A stretch of 64,000 bases of DNA, from contig CM049317.1 in assembly GCA_026874595.1 (NCBI GenBank), forward strand, positions 61,977,118 to 62,041,117, written 5' to 3'. The number at the start of each line of letters is the position of its first letter. Within the stretch, counting starts at the first letter, position 1. The position numbers and the translations under genes were made by a program. This document shows, in pieces, positions 34,972 to 47,184 of the stretch. Under the pieces are notes generated by a model. The model was not told the DNA's origin. It did not search any database and saw only the letters and a list, made by a program, of their open reading frames with translations. The stretch is from Sipunculus nudus. Taxonomy: Eukaryota; Annelida; Sipuncula; Golfingiida; Sipunculidae.

Positions 34972-37900
34972 TTATGCCTTCATAATTGCTTTTTGGCACC
35001 ATTTTCTGAAGAAATAATGTATTTTTTTGGCATTGCGGGGGTCTAATAATGTCAGAAATGGTGAAACACTGTAGGTAAATTGTGTTTAAATTGGAAAATG
35101 GGTCAAAGAAATCTATAAATGACTTTTTTAAAAATAGCAGAATTATACATTTCCGGTTTTGATCGAACGATATTCCACTTACTTTTGATATTAATGTTCA
35201 CTAACCGGGACTGCTGTGTAGCCAGGGGACCCGTCTGTTTCCATATGGGTCATATCAGTGCTTATTTTTAGTAAAATGTTTAATTTCTGTTGTGATTTTA
35301 CTATAAGCAAAGAATAAGCAAAGCATAAAAAAAAGTGTAAGCAAAGGGATTATGCCTGCATAGTTGCTTTTTGGCACCATTTTCTGAAGAAATAATGTAT
35401 TTTTGGACTTTGCGGGGGTCTAATAATGTCAGAAATGGTAAAACATTGTAGGTAAATTGAGTTAAAATTGGAAAATGGGTCCAATAAATCAATAAATGAC
35501 TTTTTTAAAAATTGCAGAATTTGCAGAAATGGTAAAACACTGTAGATAAATTGTGTTAAAATTGGAAAATGGGTCCAATAAATCAATAAATGACTTTTTT
35601 AAAAATTGCAGAATTATACATTTGCGGTTTTGATTGAACGATATTGCCCTTACTTTTGATATTAATGTTCACTAACCGGGACTGCTGTGTAGCCAGGGGA
35701 CCCGTCTGTTTTCCTATGGGTCATATCAGTGTGTATTTTTAGGAAAATGCTGCATTTCTGTTGTGATTTTGCCGTAAGCAAAAAATAAGCAAAGCATCAA
35801 CAAAGTGTAAGCAAAGTGATTATGCCTTCATAATTGCTTTTTTTTCACCATTCTCTGAAGAAATAATGTATTTTTGGACTTTGCGGGGGGGCTTATAATG
35901 TCAGAAATGGTAAAACATTGTAGGTAAATTGTGTTAAAATCGGAAAATGGGTCAAAGAAATCAATAAATGACTTTTTTTGAAAATTGCAGAATTATACAT
36001 TACCGGTTTTGATTGAACAATATTGCCCTTACTTTTGATATTAATGTTCACTTACCGGGACTGCTGTGTAGCCAGGGGAACCGTCTGTATCCATATGGGT
36101 CATATCAGTTTGTATTTTTAGGAAAATGCTGCATTTCTGTTGTGATTTTGCCGTAAGCAAAGAATTAGCAAAGCATCAGCAAGGTGTAAGCAAAGGGATT
36201 ATGCCTTCATAATTGCTTTTTGGCACCATTTTCTGAAGAAATAATGTATTTTTGGACTTTGCGCGGGTCTTATAATGTCAGAAATGGTAAAACATTGTAA
36301 GTAAATTGTGTTAAAATTGGAAAATGGGTCCAAGAAATCAATAAATGACTTTTTTAAAAATTGCAGAATTATACATTACCGGTTTTGATTGAACAATATT
36401 GCCCTTACTTTTGATATTAATGTTCACTAACCGGGACTGCTGTGTAGCCAGGGGACCCGTCTGTCCCCATATGGGTCATATCAGTGTGTTTTTTAGGAAA
36501 ATGCTGCATTTCTTTTAAAATTTTGCCGTAAGCAAAGAATTAGCAAAGCATCAGCAAGGTGTAAGCAAAGGGATTATGCCTTCATAATTGCTCTTTGGCA
36601 CCATTTTCTGAAGAAATCATGTATTTTCGGACTTTGCGGGGGTCTAATAATGTCAGAAATGGTAAAACATTGTAGGTAAATTGTGTTAAAATTGGAAAAT
36701 GGGTCAAAGAAATCAATAAATGACTTTTTTAAAAATTGCAGAATTATACATTACCGGTTTTGATTGAACGTTATTGCCCTTACTTTTGATATTAATGTTC
36801 ACTAACCGGGACTGCTGTGTAGCGAGGGGACCCGTCTGTCCCCATATGGGTCATATCAGTGTGTTTTTTAGGAAAATGCTGCATTTCTTTTGAGATTTTG
36901 CCGTAAGCAAAGAATTAGCAAAGCATCAGCAAGGTGTAAGCAAAGGGATTATGCCTTCATAATTGCTCTTTGGCACCATTTTCTGAAGAAATAATGTATT
37001 TTTGGACTTTGCGGGGGTCTAATAATGTCAGAAATGGTAAAACACTGTAGGTAAATTGTGTTAAAATTGGAAAATGGGTCCAAGAAATCAATAAATGACT
37101 TTTTTAAAAATTGCAGAATTATACATTTTCGGTTTTGATCGAACGATATTGCCCTTACTTTTGATATTAATGTTCACTTTCCGGGACTGCTGTGTAGCCA
37201 GGGGACCCGTCTGTCACCATATGGTTCTTATCAGTGTGTATTTTTAGGAAAATGCTGCATTTCTGTTGTGATTTTGCCGTAAGCAAAGAATAAGCAAAGC
37301 ATCAGCAAAGTTTAAGCAAAGGGAATATGCCTTCATAGTTGCTTTTTTTCACCATTTTCTGAAGAAATCATGTATTTTCGGACTTTGCGGGGGTCTAATA
37401 ATGTCAGAAATGGTAAAACACTGTAGGTAAATTGTGTTAAAATTGGAAAATGGGTCCAAGAAATCAATAAATGACTTTTTTAAAAATTGCAGAATTATAC
37501 ATTATCGGTTTTGATCGAACGATATTGCCCTTACTTTTGATATTAATGTTCACTTTCCGGGACGGTTGTGTAGCCAGGGGACCCATCTGTCACCATATGG
37601 TTCTTATCAGTGTGTATTTTTAGGAAAATGCTGCATTTCTGTTGTGATTTTGCCGTAAGCAAAGAATTAGCAAAGCATCAGCAAGGTGTAAGCAAAGGTA
37701 TTATGCCTTCATAATTGCTTTTTGGCACCATTTTCTGAAGAAATAATGTATTTTTGGACTTTGTGGGGGTCTTATTATGTCAGAAATGGTAAAACATTGT
37801 AAGTTAATCGTGTTAAAATGGAAGATGGGTCCAAGAAATCAATAAATAACTTTTTTTAAAAATAGAAGAATTATACATTTGCGGTTTTGATTGAACGATA

Positions 37901-40900
37901 TTGGCCTTACTTTTGATATTAATGTTCACTATCCGGGACTGCTGTGTAGCCAGGGGACCCGTCTGTCACCATATGGTTCATATCAGTGTGCATTTTTAGG
38001 AAAATGCTGCATTTCTGTTGTGATTTTGCTGTAAGCAAAGAATAAGCAAAGCATCAGCAAAGTGTAAGCAAAGGGATTATGCCTACATAGTTGCTTTTTT
38101 TCACCATTTTCTGAAGAAATCATGTATTTTTGGACTTTGCGGGGGTCTAATAATGTCAGAAATGGTAAAACATTGTAGGTAAATTGTGTTAAAATTGGAA
38201 AATGGGTCCAATAAATCAATAAATGACTTTTTTTGAAAATTGCAGAATTATACATTACCGGTTTTGATTGAACAATATTGCCCTTACTTTTGATATTAAT
38301 GTTCACTTACCGGGACTGCTGTGTAGCCAGGGGACCCGTCTGTATCCATATGGGTCATATCAGTTTGTATTTTTAGGAAAATGCTGCATTTCTGTTGTGA
38401 TTTTGCCGTAAGCAAAGAATTAGCAAAGCATCAGCAAGGTGTAAGCAAAGGGATTATGCCTTCATAATTGCTTTTTGGCACCATTTTCTGAAGAAATAAT
38501 GTATTTTTGGACTTTGCGCGGGTCTTATAATGTCAGAAATGGTAAAACATTGTAAGTAAATTGTGTTAAAATTGGAAAATGGGTCCAAGAAATCAATAAA
38601 TAACTTGTTAAAAATAGAAGAATTATACATTATCGGTTTTGATCGAACGATATTGCCCTTACTTTTGATATTAATGTTCACTAAACGGGACTGCTGTGTA
38701 GCCAGGGGACCCGTCTGTCCCCATATGGGTCATATTAGTGTGTATTTTTAGGAAAATGCTGCATTTCTGTTGTGATTTTGCCGTAAGCAAAGAATAAGCA
38801 AAGCATCAGCAAAGTGTAAGCAAAGGGATTATGCCTTCATAGTTGCTTTTTTTCACCATTTTCTGTAGAAATAATGTATTTTTGGACTTTGCGATGGTCT
38901 ATTAATGTCAGAAATGGTAAAACACTGTAGGTAAATTGTGTTAAAATTGGAAAATGGGTCCAATAAATCAATAAATGACTTTTTTAAAAATTGCAGAATT
39001 ATACATTACCGGTTTTGATTGAACAATATTGCCCTTACTTTTGATATTAATGTTCACTAACCGGGACTGCTGTGTAGCGAGGGGACCCGTCTGTCCCCAT
39101 ATGGGTCATATCAGTGTGTTTTTTTAGGAAAATGCTGCATTTCTTTTGAGATTTTGCCGTAAGCAAAGAATTAGCAAAGCATCAGCAAGGTGTAAGCAAA
39201 GGGATTATGCCTTCATAATTGCTCTTTGGCACCATTTTCTGAAGAAATAATGTATTTTTGGACTTTGCGGGGGTCTAATAATGTCAGAAATGGTAAAACA
39301 CTGTAGGTAAATTGTGTTAAAATTGGAAAATGGGTCCAAGAAATCAATAAATGACTTTTTTAAAAATTGCAGAATTATACATTTTCGGTTTTGATCGATC
39401 GATATTGCCCTTACTTTTGATATTAATGTTCACTTTCCGGGACTGCTGTGTAGCCAGGGGACCCGTCTGTCACCATATGGTTCTTATCAGTGTGTATTTT
39501 TAGGAAAATGCTGCATTTCTGTTGTGATTTTGCTGTAAGCAAAGAATAAGCAAAGCATCAGCAAAGTGTAAGCAAAGGGATTATGCCTACATAGTTGCTT
39601 TTTTTCACCATTTTCTGAAGAAATCATGTATTTTTGGACTTTGCGGGGGTCTAATAATGTCAGAAATGGTAAAACAATGTAGGTAAATTGTGTTAAAATT
39701 GGAAAATGGGTCCAATAAATCAATAAATGACTTTTTTAAAAATAGCAGAATTATACATTATCGGTTTTGATCGAACGATATTGCCCTTACTTTTGATATT
39801 AATGTTCACTATGCGGGACTGCTGTGTAGCCAGGGGACCCGTCTGTCACCATTTGGTTCTTATCAGTGTGTATTTTTAGGAAAATGCTGCATTTCTGTTG
39901 TGATTTTGCCGTATGCAAAGAATTAGCAAAGCATCAGCAAAGTGTAAGCAAAGGGATTATGCTTTCATAGTTGCTTTTTTCACCATTTTCTGAAGAAATC
40001 ATGAATTTTTGGACTTTGCGGGGGTCTAATAATGTCAGAAATAGTAAAACACTGTAGGAAAATTGTGTTAAAATTGGAAAATGGGTCCAATAAATCAATA
40101 AATGACTTTTTAAAAATAGCAGAATTATACATTATCGGTTTTGATCGAACGATATTGCCCTCGTTTTTGATATTAATGTTCACTATGCGGGACTGCTGTG
40201 TAGCGAGGGGACCCGTCTGTCCCCATATGGGTCATATCAGTGTGTTTTTTAGGAAAATGCTGCATTTCTTTTGAGATTTTGCCGTAAGCAAAGAATTAGC
40301 AAATCATCAGCAAGGTGTAAGCAAAGGGATTATGCCTTCATAATTGCTCTTTGGCACCATTTTCTGAAGAAATAATGTATTTTTGGACTTTGCGGGGGTC
40401 TAATAATGTCAGAAATGGTAAAACACTGTAGGTAAATTGTGTTAAAATTGGAAAATGGGTCCAAGAAATCAATAAATGACTTTTTTAAAAATTGCAGAAT
40501 TATACATTTTCGGTTTTGATCGATCGATATTGCCCTTACTTTTGATATTAATGTTCACTTTCCGGGACTGCTGTGTAGCCAGGGGACCCGTCTGTCACCA
40601 TATGGTTCTTATCAGTGTGTATTTTTAGGAAAATGCTGCATTTCTGTTGTGATTTTGCCGTAAGCAAAGAATTAGCAAAGCATCAGCAAAGTGTAAGCAA
40701 AGGGATTATGCCTTCATAGTTGCTTTTTTTCACCATTTTCTGAAGAAATCATGTATTTTCGGACTTTGCGGGGGTCTAATAATGTCAGAAATGGTAAAAC
40801 ACTGTAGGTAAATTGTGTTAAAATTGGAAAATGGGTCGAAGAAATCAATAAATGACTTTTTTAAAAATTGCAGAAGTATACATTATCGGTTTTGATCGAA

Positions 40901-43332
40901 CGATATTGCCCTTACTTTTGATATTAATGTTCACTTTCCGGGACTGTTGTGTAGCCAAGGGACCCATCTGTCACCATATGGTTCTTATCAGTGTGTATTT
41001 TTAGGAAAATGCTGCATTTCTGTTGTGATTTTGCCGTAAGCAAAGAATTAGCAAAGCATCAGCAAGGTGTAAGCAAAGGTATTATGCCTTCATAATTGCT
41101 TTTTGGCACCATTTTCTGAAGAAATAATGTATTTTTGGACTTTGTGGGGGTCTTATAATGTCAGAAATGGTAAAACATTGTAAGTTAATCGTGCTAAAAT
41201 GGAAGATGGGTCCAAGAAATCAATAAATGACTTTTTTTAAAAATAGAAGAATTATACATTTGCGGTTTTGATTGAACGATATTGGCCTTACTTTTGATAT
41301 TAATGTTCACTATCCGGGACTGCTGTGTAGCCAGGGGACCCGTCTGTCACCATATGGTTCATATCAGTGTGCATTTTTAGGAAAATGCTGCATTTCTGTT
41401 GTGATTTTGCTGTAAGCAAAGAATAAGCAAAGCATCAGCAAAGTGTAAGCAAAGGGATTATGCCTACATAGTTGCTTTTTTTCACCATTTTCTGAAGAAA
41501 TCATGTATTTTTGGACTTTGCGGGGGTCTAATAATGTCAGAAATGGTAAAACATTGTAGGTAAATTCTGTTAAAATTAGAAAATGGGTCCCAGGAATCAA
41601 TAAATGACTTTTTTATAGTAGCAGAATTATACATTTATGGTTTTCATTGATCGATATTGCTCTTACTTTTGATATTAATGTTCACTAACCGGGACTGCTG
41701 TGTAGCCAGGGGACCCGTCTGTCACCATATGGTTCTTATCAGTGTGTATTTATAGGAAAATGCTGCATTTTGTTGTGATTTTGCCGTAAGCAAAGAATTA
41801 GCAAAGCATCAGCAAGGTGTAAGCAAAGGGATTATGCCTTCATAATTGCTCTTTGGCACCATTTTCTGAAGAAATAATGTATTTTTGGACTTTGCGGGGG
41901 TCTAATAATGTCAGAAATGGTAAAACACTGTAGGTAAATTGTGTTAAAATTGGAAAATGGGTCCAAGAAATCAATAAATGACTTTTTTAAAAATTGCAGA
42001 ATTATACATTATCGGTTTTGATCGAACGATATTGCCCTTACTTTTGATAATAATGTTCACTTTCCGGGACTGCTGTGTAGCCAGGGGACCCGTCTGTCAC
42101 CATATGGTTCTTATCAGTGTGTATTTTTAGGAAAATGCTGCATTTCTGTTGTGATTTTGCCGTAAGCAAAGAATTAGCAAAGCATCAGCAAAGTGTAAGC
42201 AAAGGGATTATGCCTTCATAGTTGCTTTTTTTCACCATTTTCTGAAGAAATTATGTATTTTCGGACTTTGCGGGGGTCTAATAATGTCAGAAATGGTAAA
42301 ACATTGTAGGTAAATTGTGTTAAAATTGGAAAATGGGTCAAAGAAATCAATAAATGACTTTTTTAAAAATTGCAGAATTATACATTACCGGTTTTGATTG
42401 AACAATATTGCCCTTACTTTTGATATTAATGTTCACTAACCGGGACTGCTGTGTAGCCAGGGGACCCGTCTGTCCCCATATGGGTCATATCAGTGTGTTT
42501 TTTAGGAAAATGCTGCATTTCTGTTGTGATTTTGCCGTAAGCAGAGAATTAGCAAAGCATCAGCAAGGTGTAAGCAAAGGGATTATGCCTTCATAATTGC
42601 TCTTTGGCACCATTTTCTGAAGAAATAATGTATTTTTGGACTTTGCAGGGGTCTAGTAATGTCTGAAATGGTGAAACACTGTAGGTAAATTGTGTTAAAA
42701 TTGGAAAATGGGTCAAAGAAATCAATAAATGACTTTTTTAAAAATAGCAGAATTATACATTTCCGGTTTTGATCGAACGATATTGCCCTTACTTTTGATA
42801 TTAATGTTCACTAACCGGGACTGCTGTGTAGCCAGGGGACCCGTCTGTCTCCATATGGGTCATATCAGTGTGTATTTTTAGGAAAATGCTGCATTTCTGT
42901 TGTGATTTTGCCGTAAGCAAAGAATAAGCAAAGCATTAGCAAAGTGTAAGCAAAGGGATTATGCTTTCATGATTGCTTTTTGGCACAATTTTCTGAAGAA
43001 ATAATGTATTGTTGGACTTTGCTATGGTCTAATAATGTCAGAAATGGTAAAACACTGTAGGTAAATTGTGTTAAAATTGGAAAATGGGTCCCAGGAAACA
43101 ATAAATGACTTTTTTATAGTAGCAGAATTATATATTTGTGGTTTGATTGCACGATATTGCCCTTACTTTTGATATTAATGTTCACTAACCGGGACTGCTG
43201 TGTAGCCAGGGGACCCGTCTGTCCCCATATGGGTCATATCAGTGTGTATTTTTAGGAAAATGCTGCATTTCTGTTGTGATTCTGCCGTAAGCAAAGAATA
43301 AGCAAAGCATCAGCAAAGTGTAAGCAAAGGGA
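34972..43332. repeat. HOR unit 7, chimeric 22-mer, 8361 bp
   Basis: Monomers start at 34972, 35350, 35820, 36199, 36574, 36949, 37325, 37701, 38077, 38454, 38829, 39205, 39581, 39957, 40330, 40706, 41082, 41458, 41832, 42208, 42583 and 42959. The left third (a, 470-bp b, c, then monomers with CTTTTAAAATTTTG and GAACGTTATTG) resembles unit 1. From 38454 through the monomer starting at 41832 the order and variants match units 3 and 6, including the ATAACTTGTTAAAAATAG monomer. The join is the hybrid monomer at 38077. The unit looks like a fusion of a unit-1-like and a unit-6-like HOR, and it can serve as precursor of the 6854-bp unit downstream. Private variants include CATGAATTTTT near 40001, TTGATCGATATTG near 41647 and GGGACGGTTG near 37559. 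Confidence 0.92.
38077..38453. repeat. Hybrid monomer joining two HOR families (377 bp)
   Basis: The 5' part (TTATGCCTACATAG, AAAACATTGTAGG, GGGTCCAATAAATC) matches the monomer at 3855. From about 38212-38235 on it is type c (GACTTTTTTTGAAAATTG, ACTTACCGGG, CTGTATCCATATGGG). What follows is the d' and later sequence of units 3 and 6. This is the fusion point of the chimeric 22-mer. Confidence 0.9.
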
Positions 43333-43710
43333 TTATGCCTTCATAATTGCTTTTTGGCACCATTTTCTGAAGAAATAATGTATTTTTTTGGCATTGCGGG
43401 GGTCTAATAATGTCAGAAATGGTGAAACACTGTAGGTAAATTGTGTTTAAATTGGAAAATGGGTCAAAGAAATCTATAAATGACTTTTTTAAAAATAGCA
43501 GAATTATACATTTCCGGTTTTGATCGAACGATATTCCACTTACTTTTGATATTAATGTTCACTAACCGGGACTGCTGTGTAGCCAGGGGACCCGTCTGTT
43601 TCCATATGGGTCATATCAGTGCTTATTTTTAGTAAAATGTTTAATTTCTGTTGTGATTTTACTATAAGCAAAGAATAAGCAAAGCATAAAAAAAAGTGTA
43701 AGCAAAGGGA
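43333..43710. repeat. Monomer type a (378 bp), HOR-start marker
   Basis: The most distinctive type and the one that resets each HOR. It has TTTTTTTGGCATTGCG in place of TTTTTGGACTTTGCG, GTGTTTAAATTGG, GATATTCCACTTAC, GCTTATTTTTAGTAAAATG and an A-run CATAAAAAAAAGTG. Its first 11-bp sub-repeats are altered (ACTATAAGCAAAG). Other copies start at 1, 6105, 13345, 19359, 21718, 28958, 34972, 50187, 55918 and 62772. Confidence 0.95.
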
Positions 43711-44180
43711 TTATGCCTGCATAGTTGCTTTTTGGCACCATTTTCTGAAGAAATAATGTATTTTTGGACTTTGCGGGGGTCTAATAATGTCAGAAATGGT
43801 AAAACATTGTAGGTAAATTGAGTTAAAATTGGAAAATGGGTCCAATAAATCAATAAATGACTTTTTTAAAAATTGCAGAATTTGCAGAAATGGTAAAACA
43901 CTGTAGATAAATTGTGTTAAAATTGGAAAATGGGTCCAATAAATCAATAAATGACTTTTTTAAAAATTGCAGAATTATACATTTGCGGTTTTGATTGAAC
44001 GATATTGCCCTTACTTTTGATATTAATGTTCACTAACCGGGACTGCTGTGTAGCCAGGGGACCCGTCTGTTTTCCTATGGGTCATATCAGTGTGTATTAT
44101 TAGGAAAATGCTGCATTTCTGTTGTGATTTTGCCGTAAGCAAAAAATAAGCAAAGCATCAACAAAGTGTAAGCAAAGTGA
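43711..44180. repeat. Monomer type b (470 bp) with internal 94-bp duplication
   Basis: A monomer enlarged by 94 bp: the GGTAAAACA to AAAAATTGCAGAATT segment occurs twice in tandem. It starts with TTATGCCTGCATAG and has CTGTTTTCCTATGGG after the core. Copies with 470 bp: 379, 35350, 50565, 56296, 63150. Copies with 476 bp: 6483, 19737, 22096. Copies without the duplication (378 bp): 13722, 29335. Confidence 0.95.
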
Positions 44181-44559
44181 TTATGCCTTCATAATTGCTT
44201 TTTTTTCACCATTCTCTGAAGAAATAATGTATTTTTGGACTTTGCGGGGGGGCTTATAATGTCAGAAATGGTAAAACATTGTAGGTAAATTGTGTTAAAA
44301 TCGGAAAATGGGTCAAAGAAATCAATAAATGACTTTTTTTGAAAATTGCAGAATTATACATTACCGGTTTTGATTGAACAATATTGCCCTTACTTTTGAT
44401 ATTAATGTTCACTTACCGGGACTGCTGTGTAGCCAGGGGAACCGTCTGTATCCATATGGGTCATATCAGTTTGTATTTTTAGGAAAATGCTGCATTTCTG
44501 TTGTGATTTTGCCGTAAGCAAAGAATTAGCAAAGCATCAGCAAGGTGTAAGCAAAGGGA
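44181..44559. repeat. Monomer type c (379 bp)
   Basis: It has GCTTTTTTTTCACCATTCTC, a run of seven G (GCGGGGGGGCTTATAATG), GACTTTTTTTGAAAATTG, ACTTACCGGG and CTGTATCCATATGGG. In units 7-11 the core reads GGGGAACCG instead of GGGGACCCG. Other copies: 849, 6959, 14100, 20213, 22572, 29713, 35820, 51035, 56766, 63620. Confidence 0.93.
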
Positions 44560-44934
44560 TTATGCCTTCATAATTGCTTTTTGGCACCATTTTCTGAAGA
44601 AATAATGTATTTTTGGACTTTGCGCGGGTCTTATAATGTCAGAAATGGTAAAACATTGTAAGTAAATTGTGTTAAAATTGGAAAATGGGTCCAAGAAATC
44701 AATAAATGACTTTTTTAAAAATTGCAGAATTATACATTACCGGTTTTGATTGAACAATATTGCCCTTACTTTTGATATTAATGTTCACTAACCGGGACTG
44801 CTGTGTAGCCAGGGGACCCGTCTGTCCCCATATGGGTCATATCAGTGTGTTTTTTAGGAAAATGCTGCATTTCTTTTAAAATTTTGCCGTAAGCAAAGAA
44901 TTAGCAAAGCATCAGCAAGGTGTAAGCAAAGGGA
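44560..44934. repeat. Monomer type d (375 bp), hybrid
   Basis: The 5' half (GCGCGGGTCTTATAATG, ACATTGTAAGTAAATTG) matches the d' monomers at 7338, 14479, 20592, 22951, 30092 and 38454. The 3' half (TTGAACAATATTG, TTCTTTTAAAATTTTGCC) matches the monomer at 1228. It therefore looks like an exchange product. Identical hybrids start at 36199, 51414 and 57145. Confidence 0.85.
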
Positions 44935-45309
44935 TTATGCCTTCATAATTGCTCTTTGGCACCATTTTCTGAAGAAATCATGTATTTTCGGACTTTGCGG
45001 GGGTCTAATAATGTCAGAAATGGTAAAACATTGTAGGTAAATTGTGTTAAAATTGGAAAATGGGTCAAAGAAATCAATAAATGACTTTTTTAAAAATTGC
45101 AGAATTATACATTACCGGTTTTGATTGAACGTTATTGCCCTTACTTTTGATATTAATGTTCACTAACCGGGACTGCTGTGTAGCGAGGGGACCCGTCTGT
45201 CCCCATATGGGTCATATCAGTGTGTTTTTTAGGAAAATGCTGCATTTCTTTTGAGATTTTGCCGTAAGCAAAGAATTAGCAAAGCATCAGCAAGGTGTAA
45301 GCAAAGGGA
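44935..45309. repeat. Monomer type e (375 bp)
   Basis: It has GCTCTTTGGC, ATCATGTATTTTCGG, TTGAACGTTATTG, GTAGCGAGGGG in the core and TTCTTTTGAGATTTTGCC. Other copies: 1603, 36574, 51789, 57520. In units 2-6 its 3' end instead forms part of the fused monomers at 7714, 14854, 23327 and 30467. Confidence 0.9.
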
Positions 45310-45685
45310 TTATGCCTTCATAATTGCTCTTTGGCACCATTTTCTGAAGAAATAATGTATTTTTGGACTTTGCGGGGGTCTAATAATGTCAGAAATGGTA
45401 AAACACTGTAGGTAAATTGTGTTAAAATTGGAAAATGGGTCCAAGAAATCAATAAATGACTTTTTTAAAAATTGCAGAATTATACATTTTCGGTTTTGAT
45501 CGAACGATATTGCCCTTACTTTTGATATTAATGTTCACTTTCCGGGACTGCTGTGTAGCCAGGGGACCCGTCTGTCACCATATGGTTCTTATCAGTGTGT
45601 ATTTTTAGGAAAATGCTGCATTTCTGTTGTGATTTTGCCGTAAGCAAAGAATAAGCAAAGCATCAGCAAAGTTTAAGCAAAGGGA
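45310..45685. repeat. Monomer type f (376 bp)
   Basis: It has ACATTTTCGGTTTTGATCG, CACTTTCCGGG and CACCATATGGTTCTT, and ends AAGTTTAAGCAAAGGGAAT. Other copies: 1978, 36949, 52164, 57895. Type k is a close relative that carries GATCGATCGATATT. Confidence 0.9.
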
Positions 45686-46061
45686 ATATGCCTTCATAGT
45701 TGCTTTTTTTCACCATTTTCTGAAGAAATCATGTATTTTCGGACTTTGCGGGGGTCTTATAATGTCAGAAATGGTAAAACACTGTAGGTAAATTGTGTTA
45801 AAATTGGAAAATGGGTCCAAGAAATCAATAAATGACTTTTTTAAAAATTGCAGAATTATACATTATCGGTTTTGATCGAACGATATTGCCCTTACTTTTG
45901 ATATTAATGTTCACTTTCCGGGACTGTTGTGTAGCCAGGGGACCCATCTGTCACCATATGGTTCTTATCAGTGTGTATTTTTAGGAAAATGCTGCATTTC
46001 TGTTGTGATTTTGCCGTAAGCAAAGAATTAGCAAAGCATCAGCAAGGTGTAAGCAAAGGTA
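45686..46061. repeat. Monomer type g (376 bp)
   Basis: It starts with CATAGTTGCTTTTTTTCACC and has ATTTTCGGAC, GACTGTTGTG and GGGGACCCATCTG in the core. Copies: 37325 (with GACGGTTGTG), 52540, 58271. In units 8-10 it reads GGTCTTATAATG where 37325 reads GGTCTAATAATG. Confidence 0.9.
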
Positions 46062-46437
46062 TTATGCCTTCATAATTGCTTTTTGGCACCATTTTCTGAA
46101 GAAATAATGTATTTTTGGACTTTGTGGGGGTCTTATTATGTCAGAAATGGTAAAACATTGTAAGTTAATCGTGTTAAAATGGAAGATGGGTCCAAGAAAT
46201 CAATAAATAACTTTTTTTAAAAATAGAAGAATTATACATTTGCGGTTTTGATTGAACGATATTGGCCTTACTTTTGATATTAATGTTCACTATCCGGGAC
46301 TGCTGTGTAGCCAGGGGACCCGTCTGTCACCATATGGTTCATATCAGTGTGCATTTTTAGGAAAATGCTGCATTTCTGTTGTGATTTTGCTGTAAGCAAA
46401 GAATAAGCAAAGCATCAGCAAAGTGTAAGCAAAGGGA
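46062..46437. repeat. Monomer type h (376 bp)
   Basis: It has TGTGGGGGTCTTATTATG, ACATTGTAAGTTAATCGTG, TTAAAATGGAAGATGGG, GATATTGGCC, ACTATCCGGG, GGTTCATATCAG and GTGCATTTTTAGG. Other copies: 3479, 37701, 58647, and the 5' part of the hybrid at 52916. It is a sister of type m. Confidence 0.9.
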
Positions 46438-46811
46438 TTATGCCTACATAGTTGCTTTTTTTCACCATTTTCTGAAGAAATCATGTATTTTTGGACTTTG
46501 CGGGGGTCTAATAATGTAAGTTGGTAAAACAATGTAGGTAAATTGTGTTAAAATTGGAAAATGGGTCCAATAAATCAATAAATGACTTTTTTAAAAATAG
46601 CAGAATTATACATTATCGGTTTTGATCGAACGATATTGCCCTTACTTTTGATATTAATGTTCACTATGCGGGACTGCTGTGTAGCCAGGGGACCCGTCTG
46701 TCACCATTTGGTTCTTATCAGTGTGTATTTTTAGGAAAATGCTGCATTTCTGTTGTGATTTTGCCGTATGCAAAGAATTAGCAAAGCATCAGCAAAGTGT
46801 AAGCAAAGGGA
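46438..46811. repeat. Monomer type i (374 bp), hybrid with unusual junction
   Basis: The 5' part matches the monomer at 38077 (CTACATAG start). The 3' part, from GGTAAAACAATG on, matches the monomer at 39581 (ACTATGCGGG, CACCATTTGG, GCCGTATGCAAAG). Between them ATAATGTAAGTTGG replaces the usual ATAATGTCAGAAATGG: 2 bp shorter and not explained by either parent. The only other copy starts at 59023. Confidence 0.9.
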
Positions 46812-47184
46812 TTATGCTTTCATAGTTGCTTTTTTCACCATTTTCTGAAGAAATCATGTATTTTTGGACTTTGCGGGGGTCTAATAATGTCAGAAATAGT
46901 AAAACACTGTAGGAAAATTGTGTTAAAATTGGAAAATGGGTCCAATAAATCAATAAATGACTTTTTAAAAATAGCAGAATTATACATTATCGGTTTTGAT
47001 CGAACGATATTGCCCTCGTTTTTGATATTAATGTTCACTATGCGGGACTGCTGTGTAGCGAGGGGACCCGTCTGTCCCCATATGGGTCATATCAGTGTGT
47101 TTTTTAGGAAAATGCTGCATTTCTTTTGAGATTTTGCCGTAAGCAAAGAATTAGCAAATCATCAGCAAGGTGTAAGCAAAGGGA
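46812..47184. repeat. Monomer type j (373 bp), hybrid
   Basis: The 5' part (TTATGCTTTCATAG, GAAATAGTAAAAC, CTGTAGGAAAATTG, ACTATGCGGG) matches the monomer at 9218. From GTAGCGAGGGG on (CCCCATATGGGTC, TTCTTTTGAGATTTTG) it matches the 3' end of the monomer at 7714 or of type e. Other copies: 15982, 31595, 39957, 53292, 59397. Confidence 0.88.

Noticed and set aside
37983-38306. Longest open frame in the window, 107 codons on the minus strand, and the many 62-80 codon frames like it
   Set aside because: They recur wherever the same monomer type recurs, overlap frames on the other strand, cross monomer boundaries, and have no recognisable domain. The 107-codon frame exists only because the hybrid monomer at 38077 joins two types. 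They are translations of satellite sequence.
46844-46860. Retrotransposon or other mobile element insertion
   Set aside because: No long open frame, terminal repeats, target-site duplications or unique inserted sequence was found anywhere; every stretch aligns to the monomer.
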